Positions 44,321-53,754 of a stretch of 64,000 bases of DNA are shown here, one piece after another; the stretch's first letter is position 1; the number at the start of each line of letters is the position of its first letter. Both the position numbers and the translations under genes were made by a program. Where the stretch lies: positions 1,481,946 to 1,545,945 of the forward strand of contig NC_008618.1 in assembly GCF_000010425.1 (NCBI RefSeq). The letters are read 5' to 3'. This stretch comes from Bifidobacterium adolescentis ATCC 15703 (GTDB taxonomy: Bacteria; Actinomycetota; Actinomycetes; Actinomycetales; Bifidobacteriaceae). The notes below the pieces were generated by a model, which worked only from the letters and a program-made list of their open reading frames with translations, was not told where the DNA came from and ran no database searches.

Positions 44321-44381
44321 GCTCGGCTGTAATCGTTGTGATTGCATGCGATTACAGCAACCGCAACGCCTATAGCCGAGC
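44321..44381. terminator. Nested hairpins between convergent genes
   Basis: GCTCGGCT/AGCCGAGC (44321-44328, 44374-44381) encloses GCTGTAATCG/CGATTACAGC (44326-44335, 44349-44358). It sits between the convergent DUF4391 and Ppx genes and may end both transcripts, although no T-run is seen. Confidence 0.45.
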
Positions 44382-44446
44382 CGTAAGCGAGGTTTGGCAA
44401 CGTGACCAAAGCGCGCTCTCAACAACGCGCCACAGCCGCGAAGCCG

Positions 44447-45418
44447 CTAGAAACCAAGTCTGGTGCGGCCGAACTGGTCAAGCCAGCGCAGAATCGCGCC
44501 TTCACGCAGCGCCCACGGGCAGATTTCGATTTCCTTGACGTCAAGCGCCTTCATGATCTCATCGATCACCAGGCCGCCGCCGACGATCTGATACGTGCGT
44601 TCCGGCGTGACGCCCGGCAATGCGGTGCGCTGGTCCGGGGCGATGGCCGCAAGACGCGGTAGCCAATCCTCGAGCTGGTCGATCGTCATGATCGACGTGT
44701 CCACACGGCCCGGTTGGCGCATCACCGCACCGGCGAGACGGGCCAGGGAGCGAATCGTCTTCGACGTGCCCACGGCATGCATCGGATGCTTCGACTTGGG
44801 GAACGCCTTGACCATTGGCTCGAGGATCTTGCGGATGTTCTTGCGGGCAGCTTCCAGATTGTCATCATCCGCGACGCCGCTTTCCGGCAGGAACTCGCGC
44901 GTCACGCGGCCTGCGCCGGCAGGAACGGACAGTGCGACTGTCGGATCCTCGTCGGAGCCCATGGCCACTTCGAGCGAGCCGCCGCCGATGTCGATGACGA
45001 GCAAACGGCCGGCATCCCAGCCATACCAACGGCGGGCGGCCAGGAAGGTGAGTCGGGCCTCATCCACGCCGGACAGCACGGTGACCGGCTGGCCGATGGC
45101 CTCTTCGATCTTGCGTAGGATCTTGCCTCCGTTCGGCGCTTCGCGTAGTGCGGAAGTGGCCAGGACCAGCAGCTGGGTGATTTCGTATTCTTCGGCGAGT
45201 TTCATCGCCTTTTCAACCGCGCTGAGCAAGGCTTCGATGCCTGCTTTTTTGATGCTGCCGTCATCTTTGAGATACTGCATCAGGCGAATGGTGCTTTTGG
45301 TGCTGGCCTCGGGCTCGGGGCGCGCGCCCGGAGCCGCGTCGACGATGAGCATGTGGACGGTGTTCGAACCGATGTCAAGCACGCCAAGTCGGGTGGCGTG
45401 CGAATGCAATGTAACCAT
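44447..45418 (-). CDS. Ppx/GppA phosphatase family protein
   Basis: A 323-residue ASKHA-fold phosphohydrolase. Phosphate 1 motif LGVLDIGSNTVHMLIVD, then a LVLATSALREAPNGGKIL segment and the phosphate 2 motif LLVIDIGGGSLEVAMGSDE. The family hydrolyses polyphosphate or pppGpp; this is the short form without the C-terminal HD domain. No ribosome site is evident before ATG 45418. Confidence 0.9.
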   Translation of the reverse strand: MVTLHSHATRLGVLDIGSNTVHMLIVDAAPGARPEPEASTKSTIRLMQYLKDDGSIKKAGIEALLSAVEKAMKLAEEYEITQLLVLATSALREAPNGGKILRKIEEAIGQPVTVLSGVDEARLTFLAARRWYGWDAGRLLVIDIGGGSLEVAMGSDEDPTVALSVPAGAGRVTREFLPESGVADDDNLEAARKNIRKILEPMVKAFPKSKHPMHAVGTSKTIRSLARLAGAVMRQPGRVDTSIMTIDQLEDWLPRLAAIAPDQRTALPGVTPERTYQIVGGGLVIDEIMKALDVKEIEICPWALREGAILRWLDQFGRTRLGF

Positions 45419-45486
45419 GGTTCACAGCTTAATAACTTAAGCGATTAACCTATTGCACGACATGCCTTGATAACCTTTGCAAATAT

Positions 45487-45512
45487 GCCCACCCTCGGAA
45501 AGGAGGGTGGGC
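45487..45512 (-). terminator. Hairpin terminator near aminotransferase
   Basis: GCCCACCCTC (45487-45496) and GAGGGTGGGC (45503-45512) form a perfect 10-bp stem. It is 91 bases beyond the aminotransferase stop and 69 bases upstream of the Ppx start; the minus-strand tail ATATTTG is weakly T-rich. Confidence 0.6.
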
Positions 45513-45603
45513 ACCCAATAATCACAGTGCGGGAAACGATTGCATCGGCGTGAAAAATCGCGCTTCAGGCATATGTTTCAGCCGAATATCTCAACCACGC
45601 ACC

Positions 45604-46809
45604 TCAGCCACGCACTTTGGCTACGAAATCACCGAGTCGCTTCAATCCTTCGCGCAGGGCTTCGCGGGAAGCCGCGTACGACAGGCGCACGTGCGTATCC
45701 GCGGTGGCCTCGCCGAAATCGCGGCCAGGCGTCAACGCGATATGCGCTTCCTTCAGCGCACGTTCGCAGAACGTCCACGCGTCGAGACCGGTGCCGGAAA
45801 TGTTGAAATACGCATAGAACGCGCCATTCGGCTCAACCTCCAGCGGCAGACCGATCTCGGCCAGACCGTCCACCACAATGCGGCGGCGCTCCAGCAGTTC
45901 CTGACGGCGTTCCTCGCACACGGCCAGCGTTTCCGGCGTGAAGCAGGCGAGCGCCGCATGCTGGGTCGGCGTGTGCGCGCACAGGAAGAAGTTGGTGGCG
46001 AGGTCGTCCATGGCTTCGAGCGCGTATTCGGGCACGACCATCCAGCCGAGCCTCCAGCCGGTCATGCCGAAGAACTTGGAGAAGCTGGAGCAGACGATGG
46101 CGTCCGGATCGCAGGCCAGCACGGATTTCACGTCGGATCCGTCCGGTTCGCGGTCGGCCAGGTCGAGGTAGGTCTCGTCGACGATGCGCCATGCGCCACG
46201 CTCACGGGCTAGGTCGCACACGGCTTTCAGGGTGTCGAAGGCGATGGTGGTGCCGGTCGGGTTGGACGGCGAAGTGATCATGACGGCCTTGGTGCGGTCC
46301 GTCCAGTATTCTTTGCACAGTTCCGGCGTCAGGTGGAATCGGGTGGCGGCGGACGCCGGCACGTCCACGACTTTGCCGCCGAACGCGCGTACCAGCTCGC
46401 GGTTGCACGGGTAGGACGGGTCTGCGATGAGCACTTCGTCGTCATCGTTGACCGTCAGCGCGGCGGACAGCAGCAGTGCCGTCGAACCGCCTGCGGTAAT
46501 CGCGATGCGTTTCGGGTCGACGTCGACGTGGTGACGTTCCTTATAGAAATCGGAAATCGCCTGGCGCAGTTCCGGCAGGCCCATCGCCGCGGTGTACGGC
46601 AGCGGACGGCCGTCATACTGTTCGCGCATGGCGTCACGCACGGCCGGCGGCGCGCCGAAGTCCGGCTCGCCGAGGCTCAGCTTGACCACATCGGTGCCGT
46701 TGGCGATCATCTCATCGGCCATGGCTCCGAACACCATGGCGCGGAACGGATTGGCAATCTGCGCGCGCTTCGACAACTGCGGCTGCACGCCATTCTCAAC
46801 ATTTTCCAT
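45604..46809 (-). CDS. Class I/II PLP-dependent aminotransferase
   Basis: About 401 residues, fold type I. SPSNPTGT and IVDETYLDL are the substrate and PLP-ring motifs, and the Schiff-base lysine lies in SSFSKFFGMTGWRLGW. It transfers an amino group between an amino acid (aspartate, aromatic or similar) and a 2-oxo acid. I prefer ATG 46809 (MENVENGVQPQLSKR); the reading from 46857 overlaps the stop of the Vsr gene by four bases, so translational coupling is possible. Confidence 0.9.
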   Translation of the reverse strand: MENVENGVQPQLSKRAQIANPFRAMVFGAMADEMIANGTDVVKLSLGEPDFGAPPAVRDAMREQYDGRPLPYTAAMGLPELRQAISDFYKERHHVDVDPKRIAITAGGSTALLLSAALTVNDDDEVLIADPSYPCNRELVRAFGGKVVDVPASAATRFHLTPELCKEYWTDRTKAVMITSPSNPTGTTIAFDTLKAVCDLARERGAWRIVDETYLDLADREPDGSDVKSVLACDPDAIVCSSFSKFFGMTGWRLGWMVVPEYALEAMDDLATNFFLCAHTPTQHAALACFTPETLAVCEERRQELLERRRIVVDGLAEIGLPLEVEPNGAFYAYFNISGTGLDAWTFCERALKEAHIALTPGRDFGEATADTHVRLSYAASREALREGLKRLGDFVAKVRG

Positions 46810-46853
46810 ATTCCTGTTTTTACCACGTTTCGTACAACGCCGCCTGCCGACTG

Positions 46854-47387
46854 TCATTCCCCGGAATCGTCCGCCTTTCCGGAATCGTCCACGATTTCGC
46901 GGTAAAGCCGTTCCAACCGTTCGTCGCGCACCTTCTTACCGAGCTCGCATTCCCACACCACGATGACTTTCCAGCCGTCCGCTTCGAGTTCGGCGCGCTG
47001 CCTCGCGTCTCGTTCGTGATTGCGCAGCAGTTTCGCGGTCCAGAATTCGACGTTCGATTTGGGCACGCGTGTGGCTTTCGGACAGCCTTCGTGCATGTGC
47101 CAGAAGCAGCCGTTGACGAATATGATCGTACGGTATTTCGGTAGTACCACGTCCGGGTGGCCTGGGTATCGCTTGTCGTTTTTGCGGAATCGCAAGCCTT
47201 TGGCAAACAGAAAGCTACGTACCATCCGTTCGATGGATGTGTCTTTGCCGCGGATGTGGGACATGGTGTAGCTGCGCGTGCCCCGCTCGTATTTTTCGGG
47301 TTTGCCGGTTTTTCTAGGTTTGCCGGTTTTCTTGGGTTTGCCGGTTTTTCCGGGTTTGGCTGTCTGCCTGCGATGCTCTGCCGTCAC
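46854..47387 (-). CDS. vsr: Very short patch repair endonuclease
   Basis: A 177-residue Vsr nuclease. The family core is complete: TRSYTMSHIRGKDTSIERMVRSFLF, GHPDVVLPKYRTIIFVNGCFWHMHEGC and VEFWTAKLLRNHERDARQRAELEADGWKVIVVWECEL. It nicks at T:G mismatches made when 5-methylcytosine deaminates. Its first 35 residues are a KTGKP repeat absent from usual Vsr proteins. The only C5 methyltransferase in the window is 12 kb away at 59528, which may be its partner. Confidence 0.93.
   Translation of the reverse strand: MTAEHRRQTAKPGKTGKPKKTGKPRKTGKPEKYERGTRSYTMSHIRGKDTSIERMVRSFLFAKGLRFRKNDKRYPGHPDVVLPKYRTIIFVNGCFWHMHEGCPKATRVPKSNVEFWTAKLLRNHERDARQRAELEADGWKVIVVWECELGKKVRDERLERLYREIVDDSGKADDSGE
47295..47360. 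repeat. 18-bp tandem repeat in vsr
   Basis: About 3.5 copies of an 18-bp unit with core GGTTTGCCGGTTTTTC encode the repeated GKTGKPxKTGKP tail of Vsr. The copies differ by one or two bases. Copy number may vary by slippage without changing frame. Confidence 0.8.
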
Positions 47388-47508
47388 GGCTTCCCATTAT
47401 GGCAAAAGGGCCGATCAATCGTTTTCGCATAACGCGTGCCGCCGTCGCATGTGGCGTACGCTGGTCATTGCAACGTAGCAAACAGGCAGTTCAAAACAAG
47501 GAGATTTC

Positions 47509-48513
47509 ATGGCACAGATCAATGTGGCGATTCTCGGCGCGGGCCGTATCGCGCAGAGCATGGCCGAAACGTTGGTGAAAATGGCGGCGGATGACCGGTA
47601 CCGTGATCTGGTCGCACCGTACGCGGTGGCGGCCCGCGACGGCGAGCGCGCAGCGGCGTTCGCGGCGAAATACGGTTTTCCGGTGTCGTACGGATCGTAT
47701 GAGGAGCTTGTCGCCGATCCGAACGTGAATCTTGTGTATATCGCCACTCCGCATAACTTCCATGCCGAGCAGGCGATTTTGTGCATGCGCGCCGGCAAGG
47801 GCGTGCTGGTGGAGAAGGCGTTCGGCGCGAACACGCAGCAGGCGCGTGAGATATTGGACGTTTCGGATGAGACCGGCATGCTGTGCACGGAGGCGATTTG
47901 GACGCGGTATATGCCGTCGCGTGGCATGATCGACGATATCATCGCGTCCGGCGTGATCGGCGAGGTGCAGGCGATCGACGCGAATCTGTGCTATCCGACC
48001 ACGGCGAAGGCGCGTATCACCGATCCTGCGCTGGCTGGCGGCGCGCTGCTGGACGTCGGCGTGTATCCAATCAATTTCATCGACATGATCATGCATAATG
48101 CGCCGATCGCACGTGTTGAATCGTCGATGCAACCGTATGAAACCGGCGTGGACGCGCACAATTCGATGACGTTCTATTACCAGAATGGTGTGATGGCCAC
48201 CGCGCAAAGCTCGATTCTGTGCCATTCGGACCGTATGGGCGCGGTGTGGGGCACGGAGGGGTATCTCACGTGCCAGAACATCAACAATGTCGAGGCGATT
48301 GACATGTTCGACGGCTCGCATGCCGTCACCGCGCATTATGACGTTCCCGAACAGTTGACCGGCTACGAGTATGAGGTGGCATCGACCGCACAGGCCATGC
48401 TGGACGGGCGTACCGAATGCGATGAGATGCCGCATTCCGACACGTTGCGCATCATGGAATGCATGGATTCGCTGCGTGCGGATTGGGGTCTTAAGTACCC
48501 GTTCGAAGCGTAG
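47509..48513 (+). CDS. Gfo/Idh/MocA-family oxidoreductase
   Basis: A 334-residue NAD(P)-dependent oxidoreductase. The Rossmann motif ILGAGRIAQSMAETL is at the N-terminus; the family EKP position reads EKAFGANTQQA, a proline-to-alanine change; the catalytic region GGALLDVGVYPINFIDM is intact. AAGGAG precedes ATG 47509. The closest type is the dihydrodiol or sugar dehydrogenase branch. Substrate unknown. Confidence 0.88.
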   Translation: MAQINVAILGAGRIAQSMAETLVKMAADDRYRDLVAPYAVAARDGERAAAFAAKYGFPVSYGSYEELVADPNVNLVYIATPHNFHAEQAILCMRAGKGVLVEKAFGANTQQAREILDVSDETGMLCTEAIWTRYMPSRGMIDDIIASGVIGEVQAIDANLCYPTTAKARITDPALAGGALLDVGVYPINFIDMIMHNAPIARVESSMQPYETGVDAHNSMTFYYQNGVMATAQSSILCHSDRMGAVWGTEGYLTCQNINNVEAIDMFDGSHAVTAHYDVPEQLTGYEYEVASTAQAMLDGRTECDEMPHSDTLRIMECMDSLRADWGLKYPFEA

Positions 48514-48601
48514 CGATGCGATCGATGACGTGGGCGTGACGCGCTCCGCCCACGTTATAATTGCCCCTTGCGGCGGTTTGGAAACGCATGGAAGGAGCGT
48601 C

Positions 48602-50602
48602 ATGGAATTGCTGAGGATGCTGAAGTACGTGCTGGGCACGGAAGATGAGACGCAGCAGCCCCGGCAAACGCAATCCTCTGCCAAGAATGCCAACAACGCC
48701 AAACCTGCGCGGACCGGACAGACCAAGCAGACGGGACAGGTTGCGCGACGAGTCACGCAACCGCAACTGCAACCGCATGCCACGCCGCAACGTCAATCGC
48801 AACGCCGTCAATCGCAGCAACACCAATCGCAACGGCCTGCAAAGCTCACCCCGCAACCGCTGTTGCCAGCCGACCGCATCGACAAAGCGCGTGACATCAT
48901 CGGCAATATCGAAAAGCACGAATTGAGCGACGAGCAGATCAGCGCGATCGCCGGCGCAGGTCACAACACCCTCGTGCTTGCGGGCGCGGGAACCGGCAAA
49001 ACCACCACCATCATCGGATATATCGCATGGCTGCTCGCCACGAAGCGCGCCGCCCCCGAAGAGATTCTCGTATTGTCGTTCACCAAGGCGTCCGCGGGCG
49101 ACATGTCGCAACGCATCATGGCAAGCACCGGCAAAACGATCCGCGCATGCACGTTCCACAGTCTCGGCCTGGAAATCTGCCGTGCGGCCACCATCGCCAA
49201 CCGTCCCATCATCGACGGCCATGCGTCGAACGCCGTGGTACGAGACACGTTTGACCGGCTGCTCGCACAGAACATCCCCTACCGTCTGCTCGCATTCAAG
49301 CTCATGTCGAAGGAGCTGTTCGGCAAGTATGGCGCCGCCGCGAAACGTGAGGATTTCCAACTGCCGACGGATGATTACGCTTTCAACCAGTACAGGCAAA
49401 GCCTTGTCGAAAACGCGCAGACCATCATCCAGCACATGCGGCAGAACAATATCGGCATCGACGGCATGCGCGAGCTCAATGAGAGGCGCGGCGGCAAACA
49501 TATCGGCCGTAATCGTGAGATGCTGCAGCTCGTCGAGCCGCTGTACAACGCGTATGTCGGCAATTTCCGCGCGACCCAGGGCATCGATTTTCCCGGTATG
49601 ATCACCGACGCCATTCGCTGCGTAAGGCGCGGCGCGTACCGTCACCTGTACAAATACGTGCTCATCGACGAGTATCAGGACATGTCGCGGCCACGTTACG
49701 AGCTGATCCGCGCATTGCGTGAGCAGAGCGATTTCACGCTGTTCTGCGTGGGCGACGACTGGCAGTCGATCTACCGTTTCGCCGGCAGCGACATTCATCT
49801 GATTCTCGATTTCGCCGATATTTGGCGCGATTGGGGGCCGACACGCATGTTCCAGATCACGACGACGCGACGGTTCCGGCAGAGTCTTATCGATGCGAGC
49901 GGCGCGTTCGTCATGCAGGACAAAAGCCTGTACGCCAAGCAATTGCGCAATCCGAGCGACAAGAAGGATTATTCGCTGAAGGCGCTTGGCGGCGCAACGC
50001 AGGAGGAGCGCTTCGACGCGATCATCGAGCAGTTACGCAAGCTGCCGAAAACCGCGTCGGTACTTATGCTGGGACGTTACAAAAGCGATCTGAATCTGCT
50101 GTCACGCAACGATCGCGACGGATTGTTCCAGATTGACGAGCACACTGGTGGCATTGTGTTCCTTGAGAAGCCAAAGATGGATATCGAGTTCATGACCGCG
50201 CATAAATCCAAGGGTCTGCAACGCGACTTCGTTTTTCTGCTGTGCTGTTCCGGCGGTTTGAAAGGCTTCCCGAGCGCGATTCCGGAAGAGCCGCTGCTCG
50301 GCCTGCTACTGCCGGAAGTGGAACGCATGCCGCACGCGGAGGAACGCCGGCTGTTTTACGTGGCGATGACGCGTTGCAAAAAGAAGCTGTTTTTCGTGGT
50401 GGACCAGTCGCGTCCGTCACGTTTCATGTACGAATTGCACGACAAGATCTGCCCGAACATCTTCCGCGGCGTGAAGCTGCCACCGCAGTGCCCGAATTGC
50501 GGTGAGGCATTGCGATTGCGGCACACCGGCTCCGACCCGTCCCGCACGTTCTACGGTTGCACCGGCTTCCCGAATTGCCGGTTCACGCAGCAGTGCAAGT
50601 GA
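48602..50602 (+). CDS. Superfamily 1 DNA helicase (UvrD/helicase IV-like) with zinc ribbon
   Basis: A 666-residue SF1 helicase. AAGGAG precedes ATG 48602; the longer reading from 48371 overlaps the oxidoreductase. A Gln/Arg-rich linker (about residues 15-80) leads to Walker A LAGAGTGKTTT, then LIDEYQDMSRPRYE, VGDDWQSIYRFAGS, TAHKSKGLQRDFV and RLFYVAMTR. The C-terminus is a topoisomerase-type zinc ribbon (CPNCGEALRLR...FYGCTGFPNC). The order fits helicase IV (HelD)-like enzymes that unwind 3' to 5'. It opens the DNA-processing island. Confidence 0.9.
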   Translation: MELLRMLKYVLGTEDETQQPRQTQSSAKNANNAKPARTGQTKQTGQVARRVTQPQLQPHATPQRQSQRRQSQQHQSQRPAKLTPQPLLPADRIDKARDIIGNIEKHELSDEQISAIAGAGHNTLVLAGAGTGKTTTIIGYIAWLLATKRAAPEEILVLSFTKASAGDMSQRIMASTGKTIRACTFHSLGLEICRAATIANRPIIDGHASNAVVRDTFDRLLAQNIPYRLLAFKLMSKELFGKYGAAAKREDFQLPTDDYAFNQYRQSLVENAQTIIQHMRQNNIGIDGMRELNERRGGKHIGRNREMLQLVEPLYNAYVGNFRATQGIDFPGMITDAIRCVRRGAYRHLYKYVLIDEYQDMSRPRYELIRALREQSDFTLFCVGDDWQSIYRFAGSDIHLILDFADIWRDWGPTRMFQITTTRRFRQSLIDASGAFVMQDKSLYAKQLRNPSDKKDYSLKALGGATQEERFDAIIEQLRKLPKTASVLMLGRYKSDLNLLSRNDRDGLFQIDEHTGGIVFLEKPKMDIEFMTAHKSKGLQRDFVFLLCCSGGLKGFPSAIPEEPLLGLLLPEVERMPHAEERRLFYVAMTRCKKKLFFVVDQSRPSRFMYELHDKICPNIFRGVKLPPQCPNCGEALRLRHTGSDPSRTFYGCTGFPNCRFTQQCK

Positions 50603-50635
50603 AAGAGTGAACGAACAAGACACATACTCCTTTTG

Positions 50636-50816
50636 TGTCGCACGATTCTATTTTTCGGCTCTTTTTTGGAATCGTGCGACAAACATTCGGCGACACATAC
50701 CCCCAAACCACGTTTTCCAAGCCAAAAACACATGAAAGATACACTTAGAAGGTATTTGTGGGGTTCAATTTGTGTCACGATTCAAAATTTCACCCCAAAA
50801 TCGGAATCGTGACACA
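50636..50816. repeat. Two related stem-loops in a 302-bp gap
   Basis: First: TGTCGCACGATTC (50636-50648) with its complement (50669-50681). Second: TGTGTCACGATTC (50771-50783) with its complement (50804-50816). The stems share ACGATTC/GAATCGT and similar lengths. They occupy the gap between the helicase and the HNH gene, and no coding frame is seen. Confidence 0.6.
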
Positions 50817-50904
50817 CGTATCACACTCCCTGTCGCATATTTCGCCGCGCATCTACTCAAATTGAGCAAGCAACGTTTATCCTGGAATCAACAGGATGGT
50901 GAGA

Positions 50905-51675
50905 ATGGCAGAACGGAATAACTGGACGCGTGAACAAACCATGATGGCGTTCGCACTGTACCGAATCCTGCCCTCTGGAAAATGGGACCAGCATAATCTA
51001 ACTATTCAGAAACTCGCAGACCATATCCATCGTTCGCCTTCAGCAGTTGTTTTCAAGCTCGGCAATCTAGCCTCCCTTGACGAGAACAGGATGACCAAAG
51101 GCCTAACCAACCACAGCAAATTAGACCAAAAAATATGGGACGAGTACGCGGAACGCGGCGATGCTCCGGTGTTCGAATCTGCCCAGCTGCTGGCATCGGC
51201 ATTGAACGGCGCGGACGACCATCCCGACACGCACGCCGATTCCGTCGTGGAACAAATCGTCGCGCCACGAGTCGGCTACGACCGTCCGGCTGTGGTCACA
51301 GAACGAATCAACCAGCAGTATTTCCGCAACACGCTTGTCCACAACTACCGCGACCGTTGCTGCATCACAGGAATCGCGATCGACCCGCTGCTCATCGCCA
51401 GCCACATCAAACCATGGAAGGATTCGTCTCCAACGGAGAAAGTGGCCGCATCGAACGGCCTGTTGCTGAACGCGTTCCACGACAAGGCTTTCGACCAGGG
51501 TCTGATCACCCTCGACAACGATTTCGCGATTCATGTCTCGCCGCACGTCGAGCACACGGAGATCAATGACGAATGGCTGTACCGTTACGATGGACGGCGC
51601 ATCTCCCTACCTGTCGTCTGCAGCCCATCCCGAGAATTCCTCGAATTCCATCGAGAGCATATTTATCAACTTTGA
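50905..51675 (+). CDS. HNH endonuclease
   Basis: About 256 residues. The C-terminal half is an HNH_2-type nuclease: RDRCCITGIAIDPLLIASHIKPWKDS...ASNGLLLNAFHDKAFDQGLI, with the conserved SHI/N/H triad. The N-terminal half (about 1-60, NWTREQTMMAFALYRILPSGKWDQ) is a helical domain with an HTH look (IQKLADHIHRSPSAVVFKLGN). ATG 50905 is favoured because AGG lies 9 bases upstream. It resembles modification-dependent or type II-like HNH restriction proteins. It lies 53 bases before the 643-residue Sau3AI-like gene on the same strand. Confidence 0.85.
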   Translation: MAERNNWTREQTMMAFALYRILPSGKWDQHNLTIQKLADHIHRSPSAVVFKLGNLASLDENRMTKGLTNHSKLDQKIWDEYAERGDAPVFESAQLLASALNGADDHPDTHADSVVEQIVAPRVGYDRPAVVTERINQQYFRNTLVHNYRDRCCITGIAIDPLLIASHIKPWKDSSPTEKVAASNGLLLNAFHDKAFDQGLITLDNDFAIHVSPHVEHTEINDEWLYRYDGRRISLPVVCSPSREFLEFHREHIYQL

Positions 51676-51728
51676 TTCCGAAGCACCCCTACAATTAGCT
51701 ATCACGGTAATCCCCGACGAGGAGGAAT

Positions 51729-53660
51729 ATGTCTAAAACAGCGAAATCAGTCAAAGCGATTTGCAGGAAATACGATAAGTTCCTATGCGTCGAATCCCCG
51801 GACTCAAATGCACTGCTTTTCCCATCGATTGCAGTTTCCAGCTTTCGCAAGCCCGATATAGAACAGGCGCTGGAAAAGCTTTTGGAAATCACAAATAATG
51901 ACGAGCTCGCAATCAGCAGGCAGCTCGCCGAAGGACAAAGTACGAATCCACGTTATTATCTTTGCTATTGCGATTACGAAATCAACGTCCTTGCCAACGG
52001 ACAGCGTGCCATCTGGCTCACTCAGCAAGAAATGGCATACCACAAGTGGATTCCGGAAGACCAGAAGATGGCAGACCTTGTCATGTCTCCGCTTTTCGAA
52101 AAAAGTCCCTATACAACGAAGACAGCAGTCCAACTACGGGCCAACGATGCGGTTGGCAGAACATTGGAAGAAATCGATTTCAACAACACCGAAAAACAAG
52201 GGAATAAAAGCTATCCAGGCAATGTAATTGAACATGTCTGGTTCGACCATCCCGCCGACAACATTTCTGCCCCCGATTTCCCCGAGGCTGAAGTCGAGCT
52301 TAAAGTCTCCCCAATCGATATCAAGAAAAGCAAGGATGGTCCTTCTTGCATTGCAGGAGAAAGGCTAGTACTCAATACCATCAATTACGCTAAAGAAAGC
52401 ACTGCCGATTTCAGGACAAGTTCGTTTTGGAAGAAAAACAGATTCATTGAATTAATGCAGTATCTGCGTCGAATCGCCTCAGAAAAAGGGCAGTCTGAAG
52501 ATAAGCGCAAATATAAGATCGAATATGCCCACCTTTTAGCTATGGACTGTTTTGCAGAACCCAATTTTCCGCAAAACAGTCTCCTGCCTCTCAGCGAAGC
52601 GACCATGCTCAGAATCGAACAGGATTGGAACACGATTCATCAGTTCATAGTCGAAAACCGGGCGGATGAACTGACCGAAGGTATGACCGATACCCTTGCA
52701 GCATGCACTAAAGGAGCGAATAACAAACAGAAAAGCAGGCAGAGCAATGGTGCAAGAGCAAAATCCAGAGCTTACTGTTTCAAACAAAGTTTCATGACGT
52801 CACTTTTACAAAACTATGCATCTGATGTCCACGAAACGACTTCTCTCATCAAAGATATAAAGCAGCTGCAAAACAGAAGCTGCGATAGCATTATTCTGGA
52901 TTATTTCAACCCTTTTAAAGGAAAATCATTTACGGAAATCGCGGAACAATTCCATTTCACCATACCTAAAAACGCATCTCCTAAACAAACTAATTTCATG
53001 CTGGTTGAGCATATGCTTGGTTCAAATACCAGTATTTCCAAAGACCCCAATGATGATTACGTATCGTTTGACGCCGAAGAGCTTAAAGGCATTCGAGTCA
53101 AAACGCTGCCGCTTTTCCATGGAAAACCTTCCGAACAATTTAAGGTCCAATCCATTCCCGATTTCAACGATCTAATCAATCAAAAATGGGATACCGATAA
53201 CTGCGCCCTGCATCAACTTCTGGAAACCACAAAATTCCTCGTCTTTGTTTTTGACAGCCAAAACCCCAATGAAAAAGACAAGAATCCAGAAAACATCTAC
53301 TTTAAAGGTGCCGCATTTTGGTATATGCCGGCATCCGATATCGACATAGTCGAACAAGTCTGGAAGGAAGACGTTGAAAAACTCAGAAACGGAGTGACTC
53401 TTCGATACAAGGGCAATCGAGTTTACAATAACTTCGTCAAAAGCTCTGCACATCGCGTAATTCACATGCGTCCGGATGCACGCAAAGCACAGTACAACAA
53501 GCCGACGCTCCGTGCGCAAAATTCCCGTAAACTGCCCGCAAAAGCGCACTGGATAAATAGGCCTGCCGACCATGAACGCTATACGGAAGAATATATGACC
53601 AAACAGGCTTGGTGGATTAACGGAGCTTATCTCTATAGCCAAATAAAAGACAGACTATAA
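51729..53660 (+). CDS. Sau3AI/MutH-like endonuclease with N-terminal extension
   Basis: A 643-residue protein. From about residue 135 it follows the Sau3AI/MutH layout: VGRTLEEIDFNN, NVIEHVWF and the catalytic Asp183...Glu190-Leu-Lys192 in DFPEAEVELKVSP, then GERLVLNTINY. A shared ACTKGANN...AYCFKQSFMTSLL segment and a second, C-terminal Sau3AI-like domain follow. The first 130 residues have no counterpart in the canonical Sau3AI-like protein at 57873. GAGGAGG precedes ATG 51729. Lower GC than the chromosome suggests transfer. It may cut GATC, but the target could differ. Confidence 0.82.
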   Translation: MSKTAKSVKAICRKYDKFLCVESPDSNALLFPSIAVSSFRKPDIEQALEKLLEITNNDELAISRQLAEGQSTNPRYYLCYCDYEINVLANGQRAIWLTQQEMAYHKWIPEDQKMADLVMSPLFEKSPYTTKTAVQLRANDAVGRTLEEIDFNNTEKQGNKSYPGNVIEHVWFDHPADNISAPDFPEAEVELKVSPIDIKKSKDGPSCIAGERLVLNTINYAKESTADFRTSSFWKKNRFIELMQYLRRIASEKGQSEDKRKYKIEYAHLLAMDCFAEPNFPQNSLLPLSEATMLRIEQDWNTIHQFIVENRADELTEGMTDTLAACTKGANNKQKSRQSNGARAKSRAYCFKQSFMTSLLQNYASDVHETTSLIKDIKQLQNRSCDSIILDYFNPFKGKSFTEIAEQFHFTIPKNASPKQTNFMLVEHMLGSNTSISKDPNDDYVSFDAEELKGIRVKTLPLFHGKPSEQFKVQSIPDFNDLINQKWDTDNCALHQLLETTKFLVFVFDSQNPNEKDKNPENIYFKGAAFWYMPASDIDIVEQVWKEDVEKLRNGVTLRYKGNRVYNNFVKSSAHRVIHMRPDARKAQYNKPTLRAQNSRKLPAKAHWINRPADHERYTEEYMTKQAWWINGAYLYSQIKDRL

Positions 53661-53662
53661 GC

Positions 53663-53703
53663 GTTTGACGGACACTGCCCTTGCATGGCAAAGTCCGCCA
53701 AAC
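53663..53703. terminator. Hairpin between convergent genes
   Basis: GTTTGACGGAC (53663-53673) and GTCCGCCAAAC (53693-53703) pair with one mismatch, directly after the Sau3AI-like gene and before the end of the PLD-SNF2 gene. A bidirectional terminator is plausible. Confidence 0.55.
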
Positions 53704-53754
53704 ACCCGTTCCTACCGAGAACCATAAGCCCGGAAACCTTGGGATTCCAATCTT

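Noticed and set aside
47295..47360. Short CRISPR-like or regulatory repeat
   Set aside because: The 18-bp units are contiguous, without spacers, and lie in frame within vsr, encoding KTGKP repeats.
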